This document shows, piece by piece, positions 26,101-38,748 of a stretch of 64,000 nt of DNA. The notes under the pieces are model-generated. The model worked only from the letters and a program-made list of their open reading frames with translations. It made no database searches and was not told the origin of the DNA. Source of the DNA: Neurospora crassa OR74A (Eukaryota; Ascomycota; Sordariomycetes; Sordariales; Sordariaceae); assembly GCF_000182925.2 (NCBI RefSeq), contig NC_026505.1:4712001-4776000 (forward strand), given 5' to 3'. How positions within the stretch are numbered: position 1 is the stretch's first letter; every line of letters begins with the position of its first letter. The translations under genes and the position numbers were made by a program.

Positions 26101-28349
26101 TGTATTCATTAGTTCGATAAGAGAGGACTTGAAGATACCACCGAGTGTGGGCTTGCGGTTAACAGCCACACCGATTCTCCTTCCAGCGGCGGGCTTGACA
26201 GCATTTGAGCTGGCAGAGGCCAGATCCTTCTCGCGCACCGCAGAAGCAGCGTCCAAGACCGAAACAAGGAACTGGTTGGTTGATGCGCGCAAAACCGCCA
26301 TGTGCTCGTCCGGAACGGTATCACGGTTCTTCTCAATAAAACCGTCCGACTCGTAGGTAACGTCGATGGCATAATGGCAGACGGTGAAGGATGACTTGCC
26401 GAAACGGGGCTTCTTGTAGAATTTGTGCTTGTCGGCAGCGTAGTTGTGGTGAAGCTTAGTAACGAACTGCTCGTCGGAACCCATGGGTAGTCTTGATTCC
26501 TCGTCTAGAAGGGACAGGATACCAAGTTTGCCCTCGATAAGGTCAATGCAGGGCTGGTTGTCAGCAAAGTCGATGAAGGTCCAGTCAATCTGCTCCCTAA
26601 GGTATTCCTCCTGCTCCAACTTGAACACATGCTGGTTGAACTCCTGCTGAAGCTTCTCGTTGGCGTAGTTGATACAGAACTGCTCGAAGGAGTTCTTGGC
26701 GAAATGCTCGAAGCCGTAAATATCCAGAACACCAATGAAGGAAGTGACTCTGGTGAGGACCTCCTCCGAAGCAAGACTGTGATTGATGATTTCGACGAGC
26801 CAGTCGAACAGACTCGAGTAGATGTACTTGGCAACGGAATCTCGGACAACGATAGCCTGCGCCTGGGTCAAGTTGGACACGATCTTTTCACCACGAGTGA
26901 CCAATTGCTTCTTGACGATCCACTTGGCAAATTCTGGAGCATCGATGCCGAGAATCTCGCAGGCCTTAACCAGCGATGGTTCGGAAGGATCGAGGGAACT
27001 GTCGTTTCGCATGGCACCAATCTTGACATTACCCAAGTGGAGGAGACCAGCCAGAAGCTTGAAGATCTCCGTTTGCTTGCCCTCGTCAACACCGATGGTC
27101 TTCAAAGATGCCTTGGTCGCATTGAACTCGGCCTTGTCATCGACGCCATCGATCGTGGGGGTGTTACCCTGGTTGAGGTACTCGAACTGTTCAACGGGAA
27201 GCAAGCCCAATTCCTGGCGCTCCTTGTCCGTCACACCAGCAACCAGCTGGTAGAAAATATGGTAGTTTCTTTCCTTCAACGGTTGGAAAACCAACCTCGA
27301 TCGCTCGAGAAGGTAGGTCCTGATCTTGGCACCGATAATGTTGGTGGCCTTGTCAAACATGATTTCGATGTATTTACCGAATCGCGAGGAGTTGTCGTTT
27401 CTTGTCGTCTTTGCGTTACCAAAAGCTTCCATAATCGGGTTCGTAGCCAAGATAGCCTCCTCGGTCTGGCTCATAGACTCGTGGCCACCCTTCTTTACTC
27501 GTGATCCGGGGCTGTCGGGCGATTCTCTTGTCGCGAAGTATCTCATAATGTACTTGGCACTGACAGTCTTACCGGCACCGGACTCACCAGACACGACAAT
27601 GGTCTGGTTCTTGCCATCGCGCAACATGTCCCTATTGTTATGTCAGCGATTACAAGTCAACATGAATCGTCAAATTGGCAAAGAGCCCATACATGAACGC
27701 TTCCTCAGCAATGGCGAAAAGATGGGGAGCTTGGGTTGCTCTTTGCTTCCCGGCATAGACTTGAACCATGCCTGGGACATAAAGAGAGTCAACCCGCGCG
27801 AACGGGTTTGTAGCTATTAGAACAATACCCGAGTATGTGTAGATTTCCTTCTGGGCATATCGAAGGCGGATAGCCTGAAGCACTAAGCACAGCACATGCT
27901 ATCAGCATCACGTTCTCGGAGTGCGCCCGATGGCGGGGCGAGTCAGCGCAAAGGTGTGTGTATATTTACCAGCAGGCTCGTTCAGATGTGATAGGTTCGT
28001 CAAGTCATCACTGGCTTCGAGCATTGTTGGGTTCATCAAGGGCGGTAGCGACTCATGGCCGCCTGACTGGAGGGCCTCGAGGGAGACCTCCACGGTCTTA
28101 GTCTGCAGGCAGTAACACATGTTAGCATCTTGAAGCGCACCAGCCCGCAAAGCACGTAAACCAAAGCACAAAAGTCGGAATATGCCGAGACTTGGGAAAG
28201 CATAAGCTACCTACCTCGCCATTCTCGCACTCGAAGATAAGAGTGACCTTGTTGCCGTCTACTGTCTTCTTGACTACTTCAGAGGCAACCCAACCCTCGG
28301 TAGGATCGGGCTGCCAGGCTCGAGTGCCAACATCATAGCTCTCCGACAT
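23132..28349 (-). CDS. MYO2: Class V myosin heavy chain
   Basis: Processive actin motor that carries secretory vesicles and organelles to the hyphal tip. Seven exons on the minus strand: 28215-28349, 27970-28102, 27693-27882, 23779-27631, 23650-23723, 23375-23589 and 23132-23316, giving 1594 residues (yeast Myo2 is close to this). The SH3-like N terminus starts MSESYDVGTRAWQ. The P-loop GESGAGKT lies at 168-175 and the relay region has VLDIYGFEHF. Six IQ motifs follow the motor (for example AITIQRVWRGYKDRK and IVQSLWRGKTARKDYK) for light chains. A coiled coil comes next, then a C-terminal DIL cargo-binding domain ending near WLQTPRLKRLAEIV. Exon 4 alone covers most of the motor and tail. Its partner in polarity, the formin, lies at the other end of the window. 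Confidence 0.97.
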
Positions 28350-30100
28350 TGGATGCGCTTGTATCGGTGTATTCTCGAGGGAGAGAAAATCGGCGCGAAC
28401 CTGCGAGTCAGGAGCAAGGGGGAAGAGATGTTGTGGTGGGATTTGGATGGCTTCAAGAAGCCAGTTCTAGCGGCGGAACGGCCAGCACGGCTAGGGGCGA
28501 CGGGGGTGGATAGGGATAATGGTGGACCGTGTCTGTTATGGCGGACGCAACGACCGGAATGAAGAGCGGTCCAGGATGCTAGTTCGGTCGCGGAAGCTTG
28601 GAATCCAAGGGCCGGCGGGAGTGTGGTGCTGGCGAAGACAACATTCACGAAGGGAATGGAAGAGGGGGAAATTAGATACAAAAATAGGGATTGGACGTGG
28701 AGCAACACATTAAAGAAGTATAGAAAGATGTTGCTATCGTGCGGGCAACGGAGCCCAAGCCGACAAACAAGGTGGTCGAAGACGATGTAGGTCTAGGAGT
28801 TCGAAAGGGGGTTCGGCTCGTGTCGTCGGACCGATGGGAGTGTAGCGCGGGCTGTTCTTGGACGAAACAGCTGAAAGATGTTGTTGTTGCTTTTGTTGTT
28901 TGCTTTGCGTGCCCAAGGGAGCTAGCTGGTAGGTGTTTGGCTGACCGGGAATAGGTCAGGTCCTGTCACTGTGTGTAGGACAGGAAGGTTGTGGAATGCC
29001 GTATAAACGGGGCGGGCAGAACGGGCGGAGCGGGGACCCAACACACTGCCTTGCGGTGGGAGAACGGATTCGTCGAGCGGTCGAGTCGGGTTCTCTTAAC
29101 GGTGGCAGCCTCTCTGTATAGAAGTGGCTGATGGTCGAGATAGCACCTGTGGATGAGGGAACGTCCTTGATGTAGTAGCCTGTCGGGCCGGTGTGGTCAA
29201 CAACCAAGTCAAAAGTCGGGGTAGGCGAGAAGGCGGGACGACGAGACGGGATGTCGTTGAAAGTTTAGGGGTAGGCTTCCGCTTGTAGTGTAGCTGAGGT
29301 GCCCGGTGATGATAGAGCACTGGCGGGCCGTCGTGGTGGCAGGCTAACAGCCCGGCCGACGTTCACTTCCGTTGACAGGGGCCCCGTTGTTGTGGATGTT
29401 GAGGTGGTCGGTCTTTGGCGGCCACCGCCCAATTGGGTGCGTCGCTGGGCTCGTTGCATTAACACCGAAGCACGGACTCTTTCGTGGGCTTGGGGAGCTG
29501 GACTCCATGGAGCCCCTCCAATGAGCCGTAATTCCCAAATGACCTGGACAAGCAGGGCTCTCCTTAAAAGGGGGCACTAACCAACACTGCGAAGAAGATT
29601 ACATACCTAGAGGTATGCTTGGGAATCCCGCGACTCTACATAAGTGGAAAGCTACATAGTACACAGACAAGGCGAAGAAGAACAATGGGTGACTGGCACC
29701 TCTAAGCAGCGTATAAGGGTTACCTTTGTCTTGTCCGGAGAGGTGTCCAGTGGAAGACGACATGATGTACAAGATGGGTCACGATGTCCAAGTCTACACT
29801 CTACCTTGAGATGTACAAATGTGTCTCTGGAGGCTCACGCCAATGGGTGAATAACCGTCAGGATATCCTATGAGGACGACCATGTTTCTCCTCCTGATCT
29901 ATAGCCCTCTTGATTTGTATGGCTTCATCGTTCTCATTATGTACGGTCTTTGGTCTTCCCCTGAGTTTCTGTATTTCTCCCCGACAGCTCACCGGCGCCC
30001 CTCATCAGGGTAGCATTTCGTTTACACAACTCCCTGAAGGAACTCACGGAAGTAAGGCCCAATCTTACCAGACTCCCATGGCCAATTGTTTGCACTGGTC

Positions 30101-30126
30101 CGTTCGTTCGTTCATTTGTTCGTTCG
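30101..30126. repeat. GTTC tetranucleotide microsatellite
   Basis: Interrupted tandem copies of GTTC (CGTTCGTTCGTTC, then TTGTTCGTTCG). An ordinary imperfect microsatellite in non-coding DNA. Confidence 0.75.
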
Positions 30127-30506
30127 ATATGCCATCCAACTGGGTCCCCGTCTGGCCCGTCTGCCCGCTTGTTGACAGTTGAAATGCATTAACCTGTCCG
30201 CCTGAAAAGGAGAGAGATGGGCAAACTCAAAATGGGGCATAGTGTAAATACGTACCAATACCTCTATGGCATTGATGGGTGGACCGGGCTGAGTCTGGCA
30301 CCATGACAATCAATTGCATTTGCGTTCAGTTCCTTCTTCTCTTCTTTCTGGAATCTGCAGGGGTAAAAAGAGCGCCAGCGAATGGCGGGTCGTCAAAGAC
30401 TGTGGAAACTGTTGGAGACTACCTACTTACGGGCCCCACCAGGCCCCCCGTGCGGCCGGCAGCCCGAGTATCGGGGCCTGGGACTTGGGAGGAAAAAAAA
30501 AGGGGA

Positions 30507-30527
30507 GGGGGGGGGGGGGGGGGGGGG
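30507..30527. repeat. G21 homopolymer, intergenic
   Basis: Twenty-one consecutive G, preceded by an A run and GGGGA. It lies about 2.2 kb upstream of the myosin V start and has the same length as the G run in the FAP7 intron. Confidence 0.9.
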
Positions 30528-31719
30528 AGAAAGGCGGTGCTTTTGGTGGTTTGCCGCCGACTCCGCGTCGTCGCCGCCTTTTGTCTGCTCCGTGGCCGGA
30601 TTGACGACGAGTGACTACTGTTACAATTCAGAGTCAACACCGTCCCTCACTCGGACGTCATCCACCGGTGTGTTGGGAATGAGTCTGTTTCGGTGATAAT
30701 GACACCCATGACGGTGACTGACATGATGCCGGCCCGATGCTGTTCTGCTTCGTGAGCAAACCGTTCTGTTTAATAATTCCATCCGCTGGTTAGTAAGGCA
30801 ATTGAGATCTCGCTTGATATCAATTATCAGTTGTAGCTCTGAAAGGTTGAAGCACTTATCATTAACCCGCGACAGAAACGACACTGGATATAATGATGTC
30901 TTCCTTCCACCTTTAGGTCGGAACGGGAAGGCCACTGAGTCACCCTCATATCTGCACGTGTACAGAACTGGAGAAGCGGGTGCAGCATGTTCTACCGTAT
31001 GAGCCAGTTGACGAAGCAGTCCGTGCGCAACACCTCGTCGTCGACCTTATCCGCGTTCCAAGCCCGGGACATCTTGGCTGAATAGCTACAATCATTGGTG
31101 AAGTGGGAATGTCGTGCCGCAGCAGCCAATCGACAGATTGAAAAAAAAAAAGACCCGAAATGATGGAAATCCAATGGTGGTAACAGCAGCATGTGAAGAA
31201 GCCGGGAGTTCTGTACCATATCCCATTCGACCTCGAGAAATGTTGGAAGAGATGTCTGTATTATCTAGTAGGTATAATCGTTGACTGTTGGTGACAACAT
31301 GATGGATATCGATGCCAGGTGATGATACCTTTTTCCGATCCTTTTCCAGAATGCACACCATCGACTTGTCGACGCCTTCGTTCAAAGGCATTTTCCCCTT
31401 TTGTCCTGTTTTAAGAACCTGCCATGCCGTATTTTGTACTTGCGCTCCCAATGACCCAAAAAAACCAAAACTTGATGAAAAAGACTAGATGTTGAACCAG
31501 TGCCAGGAACGTTGTCATGTTCGACCTTTCCTCTCCCCTTCCTCGGGACGCACACGCACCGGGTGGGCATACCGTAAGAGAAAGAGATCATGTTGAAATC
31601 GTTGTTTGTGCATCCACCCGACGGACTCCGCGACTCCAGATATCATGACTCATGACCGCACCCCAAGGCAACTCTTAACCCCCTTTTCTTGCCATGTACG
31701 CTGTTCCGATCCTTCCCGT

Positions 31720-33181
31720 TTAGTAAAGGATGCGAGTGAGGATGCGCGAGCTGAGAGAATCCAGGCTGTCGCGAATGTTCTTGATATCGTCTTGCTTGAC
31801 GTCACTAACGTCAGCCATGAGATACGCAAGATCGCCCTTGGAATCCGAAATCTGCTTGTCGACGTTGTGTTCGGCGAGAATCTCGTTAACCTTGCGCAGT
31901 ACACCAGGCACGTTGCGATGGATGTAGATGACGCGAGCGTGGTTGGGCTCATCCAGCGTCAAAGAGCGCATAGTAACCTCGGGCACGTTGACACTGCCAG
32001 TGGTGACACCCTGGTTGATGTAGCGCACGAGAGCATCGGCGACCTCTACACCAATGGCGCGCTGAGCCTCTTCAGTACTGCCACCAATATGGGGGGTGAG
32101 GATGATGTTGTTGAGCCCACGCAGATCTTCGCCCCACTGGTTGAGATCGTTGGTGAAGTAGTCACCGTTAGCAGCCGGCTCGTTGGGGAAAACGTCTAGA
32201 GCGGCACCGGCAATCTTGCCGCTGCGCGAGGCCTTGATCAACGCAGGGATATCGACAACGGTACCACGGCTGGCGTTGATGAGGTAGGAGCCGGTCTTCA
32301 TCTTCTCGAACTGGTCGTTGGAGATCATGTTCTTGGTTTCGGGAGTCTCAGGGACGTGGAGGGTGACAAAGTCGGCCTCCGCCAGAAGATCCTCGAGAGT
32401 AGGCACCTGGCGAGCCGTGCCAATGGCCATCAGGGTAACGACGTCATAGTAGATGACGGTCATACCCATGGCCTCCGCCAGAACGGACAGCTGCGAGCCA
32501 ATGTGGCCGTAACCAACAATACCAAGGGTCTTGCCACGGATCTCCCAGCACTTGGCGCTCACCTTGTTCCAGGTGCCGCGGTGCATCTCGTTGGAGCGGT
32601 CGCCCAGCTGGCGGGCGAGGGTGATAATCTCAGCAATCACCAACTCGGCGACACTGCGCGAGTTGGCAAAAGGCGAGTTGAAAACAGCAATACCATGCTG
32701 AGCAGCATAGTCCAGGTCAACCTGATTGGTACCAATGCAGAAGCAGCCGATGACGAGCAAGTTCTTGGCTTCCCGAAGAACGTTGGCAGTCAGCTTGGTC
32801 TTGGAGCGAATGCCAATGACATGGACATCCCTTTGAAGAGCACGTTAGTCAGGTGTGCTTCTGTTGGTCACGGGCTCGTAAAGAGTCTTACTTGATCTTC
32901 TCAATGAGCTGGTCCTCGGGCAGGGAGGTCTTGAGGAACTCAACCTGGTAGCCCTGGGCCCTGAGGATGTCCTGGCCGGTCTGGTTTACATTTTCAAGGA
33001 GCAGAATCTTGACGTCCTCAGTGTTGAAGGGCTTGAGCTGCTTGGGCGCAGAGCGATGGGCGAGTGCGGACGCCATGAAGCTGGAACTGGAGATGGGGGA
33101 CTGGAAGGTTGAAGGAGAGACGCTGAACTGGGCGGCGGTCTTGTCACCGGTGGGCTGGGCAATTTCTCTGGGAACTGTCAT
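31720..33181 (-). CDS. SER33: D-3-phosphoglycerate dehydrogenase
   Basis: First enzyme of the phosphorylated serine pathway, oxidising 3-phosphoglycerate with NAD. Two exons, 32892-33181 and 31720-32830, give 466 residues, matching fungal Ser3/Ser33. The NAD-binding fold has GIVGYGHIGSQ. Catalytic residues are Arg285 in NASRGTV, Glu314 in FPNEP and His344 in TPHIGGST. A C-terminal ACT domain (HARVIYIHRNVPGVLRKVNE) points to feedback control by serine, which is known for yeast and bacterial enzymes of this type. The first ~45 residues are Ser/Pro-rich and outside the core, so a start at the internal Met near residue 36 is possible. Confidence 0.95.
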
Positions 33182-34874
33182 GGTGAAAAGTGGAAGAGGA
33201 GCAAGGTCGGGATGGTCTGAGAAAATAAATCAAAAAAAAGAATGGCATGTAGTGGCAGAAACGCGGCAACCAGGGACTCTTTAAGTTATGAGTCGAAGCC
33301 AAAGTCTTTCCTGAATCTCTGGGCTCCGTCAATCGGCAAGGGCAAAGCGAACAGCCACCGGGCCGTTTCTCTTTCGATGGAGAGGTGTGGACAGCCGGGT
33401 GGACTCCTGTTACCGGACCATTGTGTACCCCAAGGTGCCTCTACTGTGTGCGATCCTTGCCAGGTGGTGGGGTTTGCGCGGGTTTGGAGGGGACTGTTAC
33501 AGCGCTGTACATAAAACGCGGGCGGCGGGTCGCCTTTGACTCATAACAACATAGGAACCCAAAACAACACTCACCTACTGGCTGGATCCGGTGGGTAGCT
33601 CAGGCAACCAAAAGAAAATCTTGACGATGACGAATTACGCCACTGGAATCATAGAATGAATAAGAGATCCGCTGTGAAGGCAAGCACTCAGTTGGCAGTG
33701 TATGTTGGTCGCTTGCTCAATTTGACAGCCCTTTGAATAACATAGAATCGGGCTGTATTGCTTAACGTAGAGTAAAAATGGAAATATGAGATGTGGCGTG
33801 TGTTCTTCCCATGCTATCCGTACTTCCCGTCTTCTTGCCCGGGCTCCTCTTTTTTTTCCACCTCAGGAGAAGAAGGACTCGCAAGAATCGAGCTGACTGT
33901 CCGCACAATGTATAGGAAACTGCCACAGCGACCTGACATGGCTTTGTTGTCCCCTTGACTTTGTCCGAGCCAGTATGTTTTCATGTAGACAGCTTTCACT
34001 CGATTCAGCGCAGATGGTCTCTTATTTCTCCTCGTGTCCCGAGCACTGAATAGTGTAACAACTTCCCGGGTTCCATTATTTAGTTTACTTCCAAGTCTCG
34101 AGGTACTTACTACCTACCTTCAAACTCGACCGGGAGCCGCCAAGCTTGCGTGTCAGTAGAGACATCGCCAACTAAATTTCCAGAAGCCCAGCTCCCATCC
34201 TTCAGGCCTTCCAGGCACGCACTGCCTCAGCTCGGCGACTCTTTCGTCCGTTGAGGTTTACTCTATCTACATCACGCGAGGCTAACAAGGGTCATGACGA
34301 TTTACATCCATCTGAGAACTCCTTGGAGAAGTCATCCGCCCCTGGTGTCGTGGCCTAATGAACTTGACAGTCAGACAGTCTACATCGAGTCACGCTGTTG
34401 GATGACGGTTTGTGATGTAGAAACACCTGCAATGCTGTACTATGAAATCAACACCTAAATCCTCCTAGAATCACTGCTTTTGTCCCGTATAATATCATCC
34501 CTTTACGCACAAATCGACCCTTGTTCCGGTTTAGTTCGCATATCTGCTCCCATCCTTGCGCTCTGACGTGCCACTGCTTCAGGGGTCAGGACGAACTATC
34601 CTGCTAAGACTTATGAGAGACAACCACAGCGTCAAGGCAGGTGCTGAAGCCAACTCCTCATGTGACCAATTCAAATTCTGTAGAATGGTTATCGATCCAC
34701 CACAAGCTCCGGCCATCCGCACACTCCTGTTCTTCCTGAGCCCACGGCCACCCCGGTGCGGTCATGCATGACCCTCAATAATTTGGAACTCAGACGCCAA
34801 ATGTCATTGGGCGTTCTGCCCCTTGCCTGCGTGGTATAGTGGTATCATTTTCGTGTTCATTCAGCGATCAGCGT
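33182..34874. promoter_or_regulatory. Intergenic region between PGDH and NAP1
   Basis: 1.7 kb with the PGDH promoter and leader and the NAP1 3' UTR. A tRNA-like half lies at 34828-34861, near the NAP1 stop codon. No protein-coding frame is convincing. Confidence 0.5.
34828..34861 (+). pseudogene. tRNA-like 5' half (A-box match)
   Basis: The stretch starts GCCTGCGTGGTATAGTGG and continues like the acceptor strand, D arm and 5' anticodon stem of a tRNA. TGGTATAGTGG fits the Pol III A box. The sequence then leaves the tRNA pattern: no B box (GGTTCRA) or matching 3' acceptor strand follows within 100 bases. It is therefore either a truncated tRNA copy or a chance match. It sits 14 bases beyond the NAP1 stop codon, in the NAP1 3' UTR on the opposite strand. 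Confidence 0.4.
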
Positions 34875-36375
34875 TTAGCTCTGCTTGCACTCAGCAGCCT
34901 CCTGCTTGGGCTTGCTGCCGTCCTCCTGTGAAATTTGTCAGCATACCTGCAGAGCATAGCATGTGTTGGGGAAAATTCAGAAAGTCTTACATCGTCTTCA
35001 TCGCTCTCATCCTCGTCATCCTGGTCCTCGCTGGCATCTTCATCATCCTCATCATCCTCATCATCGAACTCGGCGTCCTCGAAGTCCTCCTCATCGAGCT
35101 CCTCAAAGGCGAGGGCCTCGCCAGTGAACCAGTCGATGGCGCGGGGAATAAGCTTCTCCTTGATATCCTCACCGAGCTGGTAGTCGAGCTCAAGACGCTC
35201 CTCAATATCGGAGGTGGTAGACTCGTCGTCATCAGTGGGGGCCTTAGGGGGGGAGAAGAAGTTGAAGAAAGACTCGGTAGGAACGGTCTTCTTGACGATG
35301 CGGGTCTGCTTGGTGGCTGTGCAATTTGTTAGTGAGCAAGTTTGAGAAAATTCAAGCTGGAACTGCAACTCACTCTTGTTGCGTTGCTTCTTCTGCTCAA
35401 CGCGGACAGTAAGATCCTTGTCCTCCTTCCAGTTGATCTTGTCACCCTCGGCGTGATCGTAGATAAAGTCGCCACCATAGCCGCTCTCGTTCTGGTAGTA
35501 GTAGGTCTTGGTGATAGTCTTGTTGGTGAAGTACTCGTTCTCAGCGAACTCGAAGATGAGGCGGAATCCGGGCTTGTCAAGGTACTCCATGCGGATGTCG
35601 GTAAGGGACTTGAGGGCCTCCTCGTCGCGGTCGGTGATCATCTCGGCGAGGGAGATCTGGTTCTTCATGGCAGAGAGCCAGAACTCGGGGATACCAGAGA
35701 CCTTCTCGGCAGACTCGGTAGCCTTCTCCTCCTGGGGGGCGGCCTCGGTCTCCTCATCCTCCTCCTCCTCATCCTCCTCACCGGCCTGGACCTGGTCCTC
35801 AGTGGGCTCAGTCTGGCCGTTGACAATGGCGGCACGCTGTTGGTAAAGAGGAGTGAACTTGGCAAAGTACTTCTTCTCGAGCTGGAGGACCTCCTCCTGG
35901 AACTCGGCCTCGAGCTTGGAGTGCTCCTTCTGAATGCCCTTCAGGCCAGCGACACGACGCTTGACATCGGTAGGGAGAGACTCAATGTAGCCGGACGAAC
36001 GACCGACAAGAGAGCCGAGACGACCCTGGATAAGGGACACAAGTCTAGGGTCCTTGGCGAAGATGGAAGCGGCGGCGGCACGGTCAAGATCCTCTGCAAC
36101 GAACAGTAAGTTTAGCGACAAGCCCAGAAAACTACCAAATAGTCTCAGCAGCAGCAAGAATCTTCACTCACCCTCCTTGATGCTGGCAACACCGGGCTGC
36201 TGAGCGTGCGACGAGATGGGGGCAGTGTTAAGAGGAGTGTTCTGGGGGGTGCTGAAGCGAAGGCTGGTCAGTAACGGTACGCGATACTCGGGATGGGCAT
36301 CCCATCAAGTCTGGGGATGAAAACTCACGGAGCGATGGGGGGATCAGCCCGCTTGTTTCTGATGGGCTCGGCCAT
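34875..36375 (-). CDS. NAP1: Nucleosome assembly protein 1
   Basis: Histone H2A-H2B chaperone that shuttles between cytoplasm and nucleus and also affects Clb/Cdk and septin control in yeast. Five exons on the minus strand: 36329-36375, 36172-36251, 35374-36093, 34991-35316 and 34875-34925, giving 407 residues. The long dimerisation helix is seen in LPTDVKRRVAGLKGIQKEHSK and continues through FQEEVLQLEKKY. The NAP fold includes GIPEFWLSAMKNQ, FFNFFSPPK and a conserved IDWFTGEAL. The C terminus is a long Asp/Glu tract. The last exon adds a short tail ending CKQS, a CaaX-like farnesylation signal also known in animal NAP1 proteins (CKQQ). The acidic tail alone could suggest calnexin, but no lectin motifs or membrane span are present. 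Confidence 0.95.
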
Positions 36376-38748
36376 TGTGTCTGGTTCTGGTCAAGAGAAG
36401 GAAATGAGTTGGGATACAGAGAAGGAAGCGGTGGTAGAACCCTGCGACCGACGTACAGTGGATGTCGGAGGGAGAAATGGGAGAAGGAAGGGCAAATTTG
36501 GATTGAAGAAGCGGTCGGGTGTAGAGATTGATGAAGGGGCCCCGGTGCTGGTGGGAAAGGCAAAAAGTTCTGTGGTTGCCGGTCGGTCCAGGCAGAGAAG
36601 GCTTGTTGTGCAGCAGTGCAAGAAATGTTGAGCGAGGGTCGGGTCTGGAGGGGACCGGGAGGGGAGAAAAGCTATCAATGGGGTTGCTATGAAAATTTGC
36701 GGGGCACTGGCCAGTGCGGGCAGGACAGTCGGGTCGAGGGCACTGCAGCGGGAGGCGCCCCGTTGGACCACTCCATGATGCCTGCACTGCGCCGGCGACC
36801 ACCCAGCCCCAGTCCGCTACTTCCATTTGCTGCCCATGAGTCTTGTCGCTTGCCCTACACCACCACCTAGAGGTATTTGACCTTCAATTCTATTCCAGCA
36901 TAGGCAAGGTGCCCATTGTCATGGGTCACGTCTTTTTAGGGTCAAGCTCCTCCTGTCACTTGTTTGACTCTACACTCGGCCATTGCATGCCCGGTCTGCT
37001 CGTCTGAACTGAAAATCCCCTCAGGTACCTACGCCTAGCCAGATGAACCTAAACATGCCATTGTTGTTCTTATCGTACAAAGCCCGTTCATGTACATCGC
37101 ATTCAGGTAGTGTATTTCCAGGTTGCCCGTCGCGCGTCGCTTCCTGGCACCACATGCTTCAGCATTTGGCTGGCGTGTCTTGCGTGCTAGCGTTCTCTCC
37201 AGGGATCCCGGCCAGAGACATGATGTAGGGTAAATGATATTGGTGACATGCCGGCTTCATATACACAAGTTACAAGGTACCTCATAGGTGCAAGATAGTT
37301 TAGAAGTTGCTTTTCGTCTGAACTGCGAGCTGCTAATATTGGACGGGTGTTTACATCTCGCCTTCTCACCGGCGTCGGGCTGCGGTGATTTGCTTCTAAC
37401 GTTTAGGGTCTCTCAACTCAATTAGGCCTCCAGAGCCGGGCAGGTTTTGGAAGGCAAACTTGAAAATTCTGCTGATTCACTCTGTCCTCAGCAAGTCAAA
37501 ACCTCATCAGCAGAGGCAACTTGACGCACACTTTTCTGCTTATGACTTCGATTATGAGTCGACGCTGGGTTCAGCGACCATCATCGGACCGATCTGAACC
37601 ATCATGGCCGTAGACCGTCGTGGGCGTCCAACCTAAGTCCAGGTGAGATGCTGCAGTGACCCCAGTACACGACGTACGGGCACGTATGGAGCACGTTCTC
37701 TCACGTTGTGGTGTAGTGAGACCGCTCGCGGCATCTGCCAAGTGATCATCGCGATGCCCACGAATCTCCATCGCCAACTGAAGCCGACAAGGTTTGGGCC
37801 AGAATGACCCTTGTTGCACTGTGCTTATCGTAAAAATCGTGGATAGCGACCCCCATCTCCGCCATCGACCTTTCTGGCTAGAGGTATGTAAGTAGGCAAG
37901 CGTTAGCGGACATGCTTGGCATTCGATTGGCGGGCAGTGTTGAAAGAAAAATCCCATGCCTGTGACTGCCCCACTTGCTGACTGCCCGTTGGGACGGTCT
38001 GGCCCCGATCCTTCTCCGTGACTCCGGCGTCCAGGTCAACAAATGTGAAGAAGTCAGACAAGAGGATTCTAGCTGGAGTCCATCATTCCCATCTCCAGTC
38101 ATCGTGCGGAAAGCCTGATCCACTCACTTGAATGTACAAGATGGTAAGGGAAGTATCGTGGAAGTTATCCATGCGATCGCAAGAAGCCCTACTGCATACA
38201 GTTGTCCTTCGCTTCCATATTTAGTATGAACCTTGATGTCTTGTTTTGTGTAACCATGTAGTCAAGCAAAGGATACCTATATGGGAAACTGTCCCTTAGG
38301 ATTTCACATGTTATTGGTATTTGGTTGTTTCTTTCCTCGATGATCCATGGAAAGGGTTTGTCTTCGGCAAGCCAACATTGTTGGTTGATCGTGAGGGAGG
38401 TGTAAAGAGTGCCGGTTTGGCGTAAAAATGTCTGAAAGTCTGAAACGGCTCGATCAAGTCCGTTCCAGCGACCTTGTGTATCAATCGATACGTATGGTAC
38501 TATGCAATTTGCGAGGCTTCGTATCAAGCGAAACAAAGCGACGTCATGTTCTTATCGGTATCACCTTCCCAAACAGATCTGCGCTTACAAGTTCGGACGA
38601 CTGACTGGGTCGCGGCAAGAATCTCAAATTCTTACTTGGACATTCCCCAATTGCATATCCATATCGATGCGTACAAGTTACTTATTAAAAATCGTTTGAG
38701 CTCATACATAGGGTTAACTTCGGAACAACACCGACGGACAGCGCCAAC
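36376..38748. promoter_or_regulatory. Divergent intergenic region, NAP1/YPK9
   Basis: 2.4 kb holding the promoters and leaders of NAP1 (minus) and the P5B ATPase gene (plus). Two CTAGAGGTAT motifs lie at 36867-36876 and 37878-37887, and several GGTACC sites are present (about 37022 and 37276). No gene is visible; minus-strand frames near 36390-36830 look random. Confidence 0.5.

Larger units (their letters stand above)
28350..31719. promoter_or_regulatory. 3.4 kb gene-free region upstream of myosin V
   Basis: The gap lies between the myosin V start codon and the stop of the PGDH gene, both minus strand. It should contain the myosin promoter and a long leader. It holds one CTAGAGGTAT motif (29607-29616), a GTTC tetranucleotide tract (30101-30126) and a G21 run (30507-30527). 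None of its short frames resembles a protein. Confidence 0.5.

Noticed and set aside
26629-27504. Plus-strand frame of 291 codons
   Set aside because: Antisense to the myosin V motor domain; an effect of biased codon use.
34828-34920. Complete tRNA gene
   Set aside because: No B box, no closing acceptor strand and no anticodon-stem partner, so only a 5' half is reported.
35342-36109. Plus-strand Leu-rich frame of 255 codons
   Set aside because: Antisense shadow of the acidic and Lys-rich codons of NAP1; it fits no protein family.
34875-36375. Calnexin or another acidic ER chaperone instead of NAP1
   Set aside because: The acidic tail suggested it, but there is no signal peptide, lectin motif or membrane span, and the NAP fold motifs are clear.
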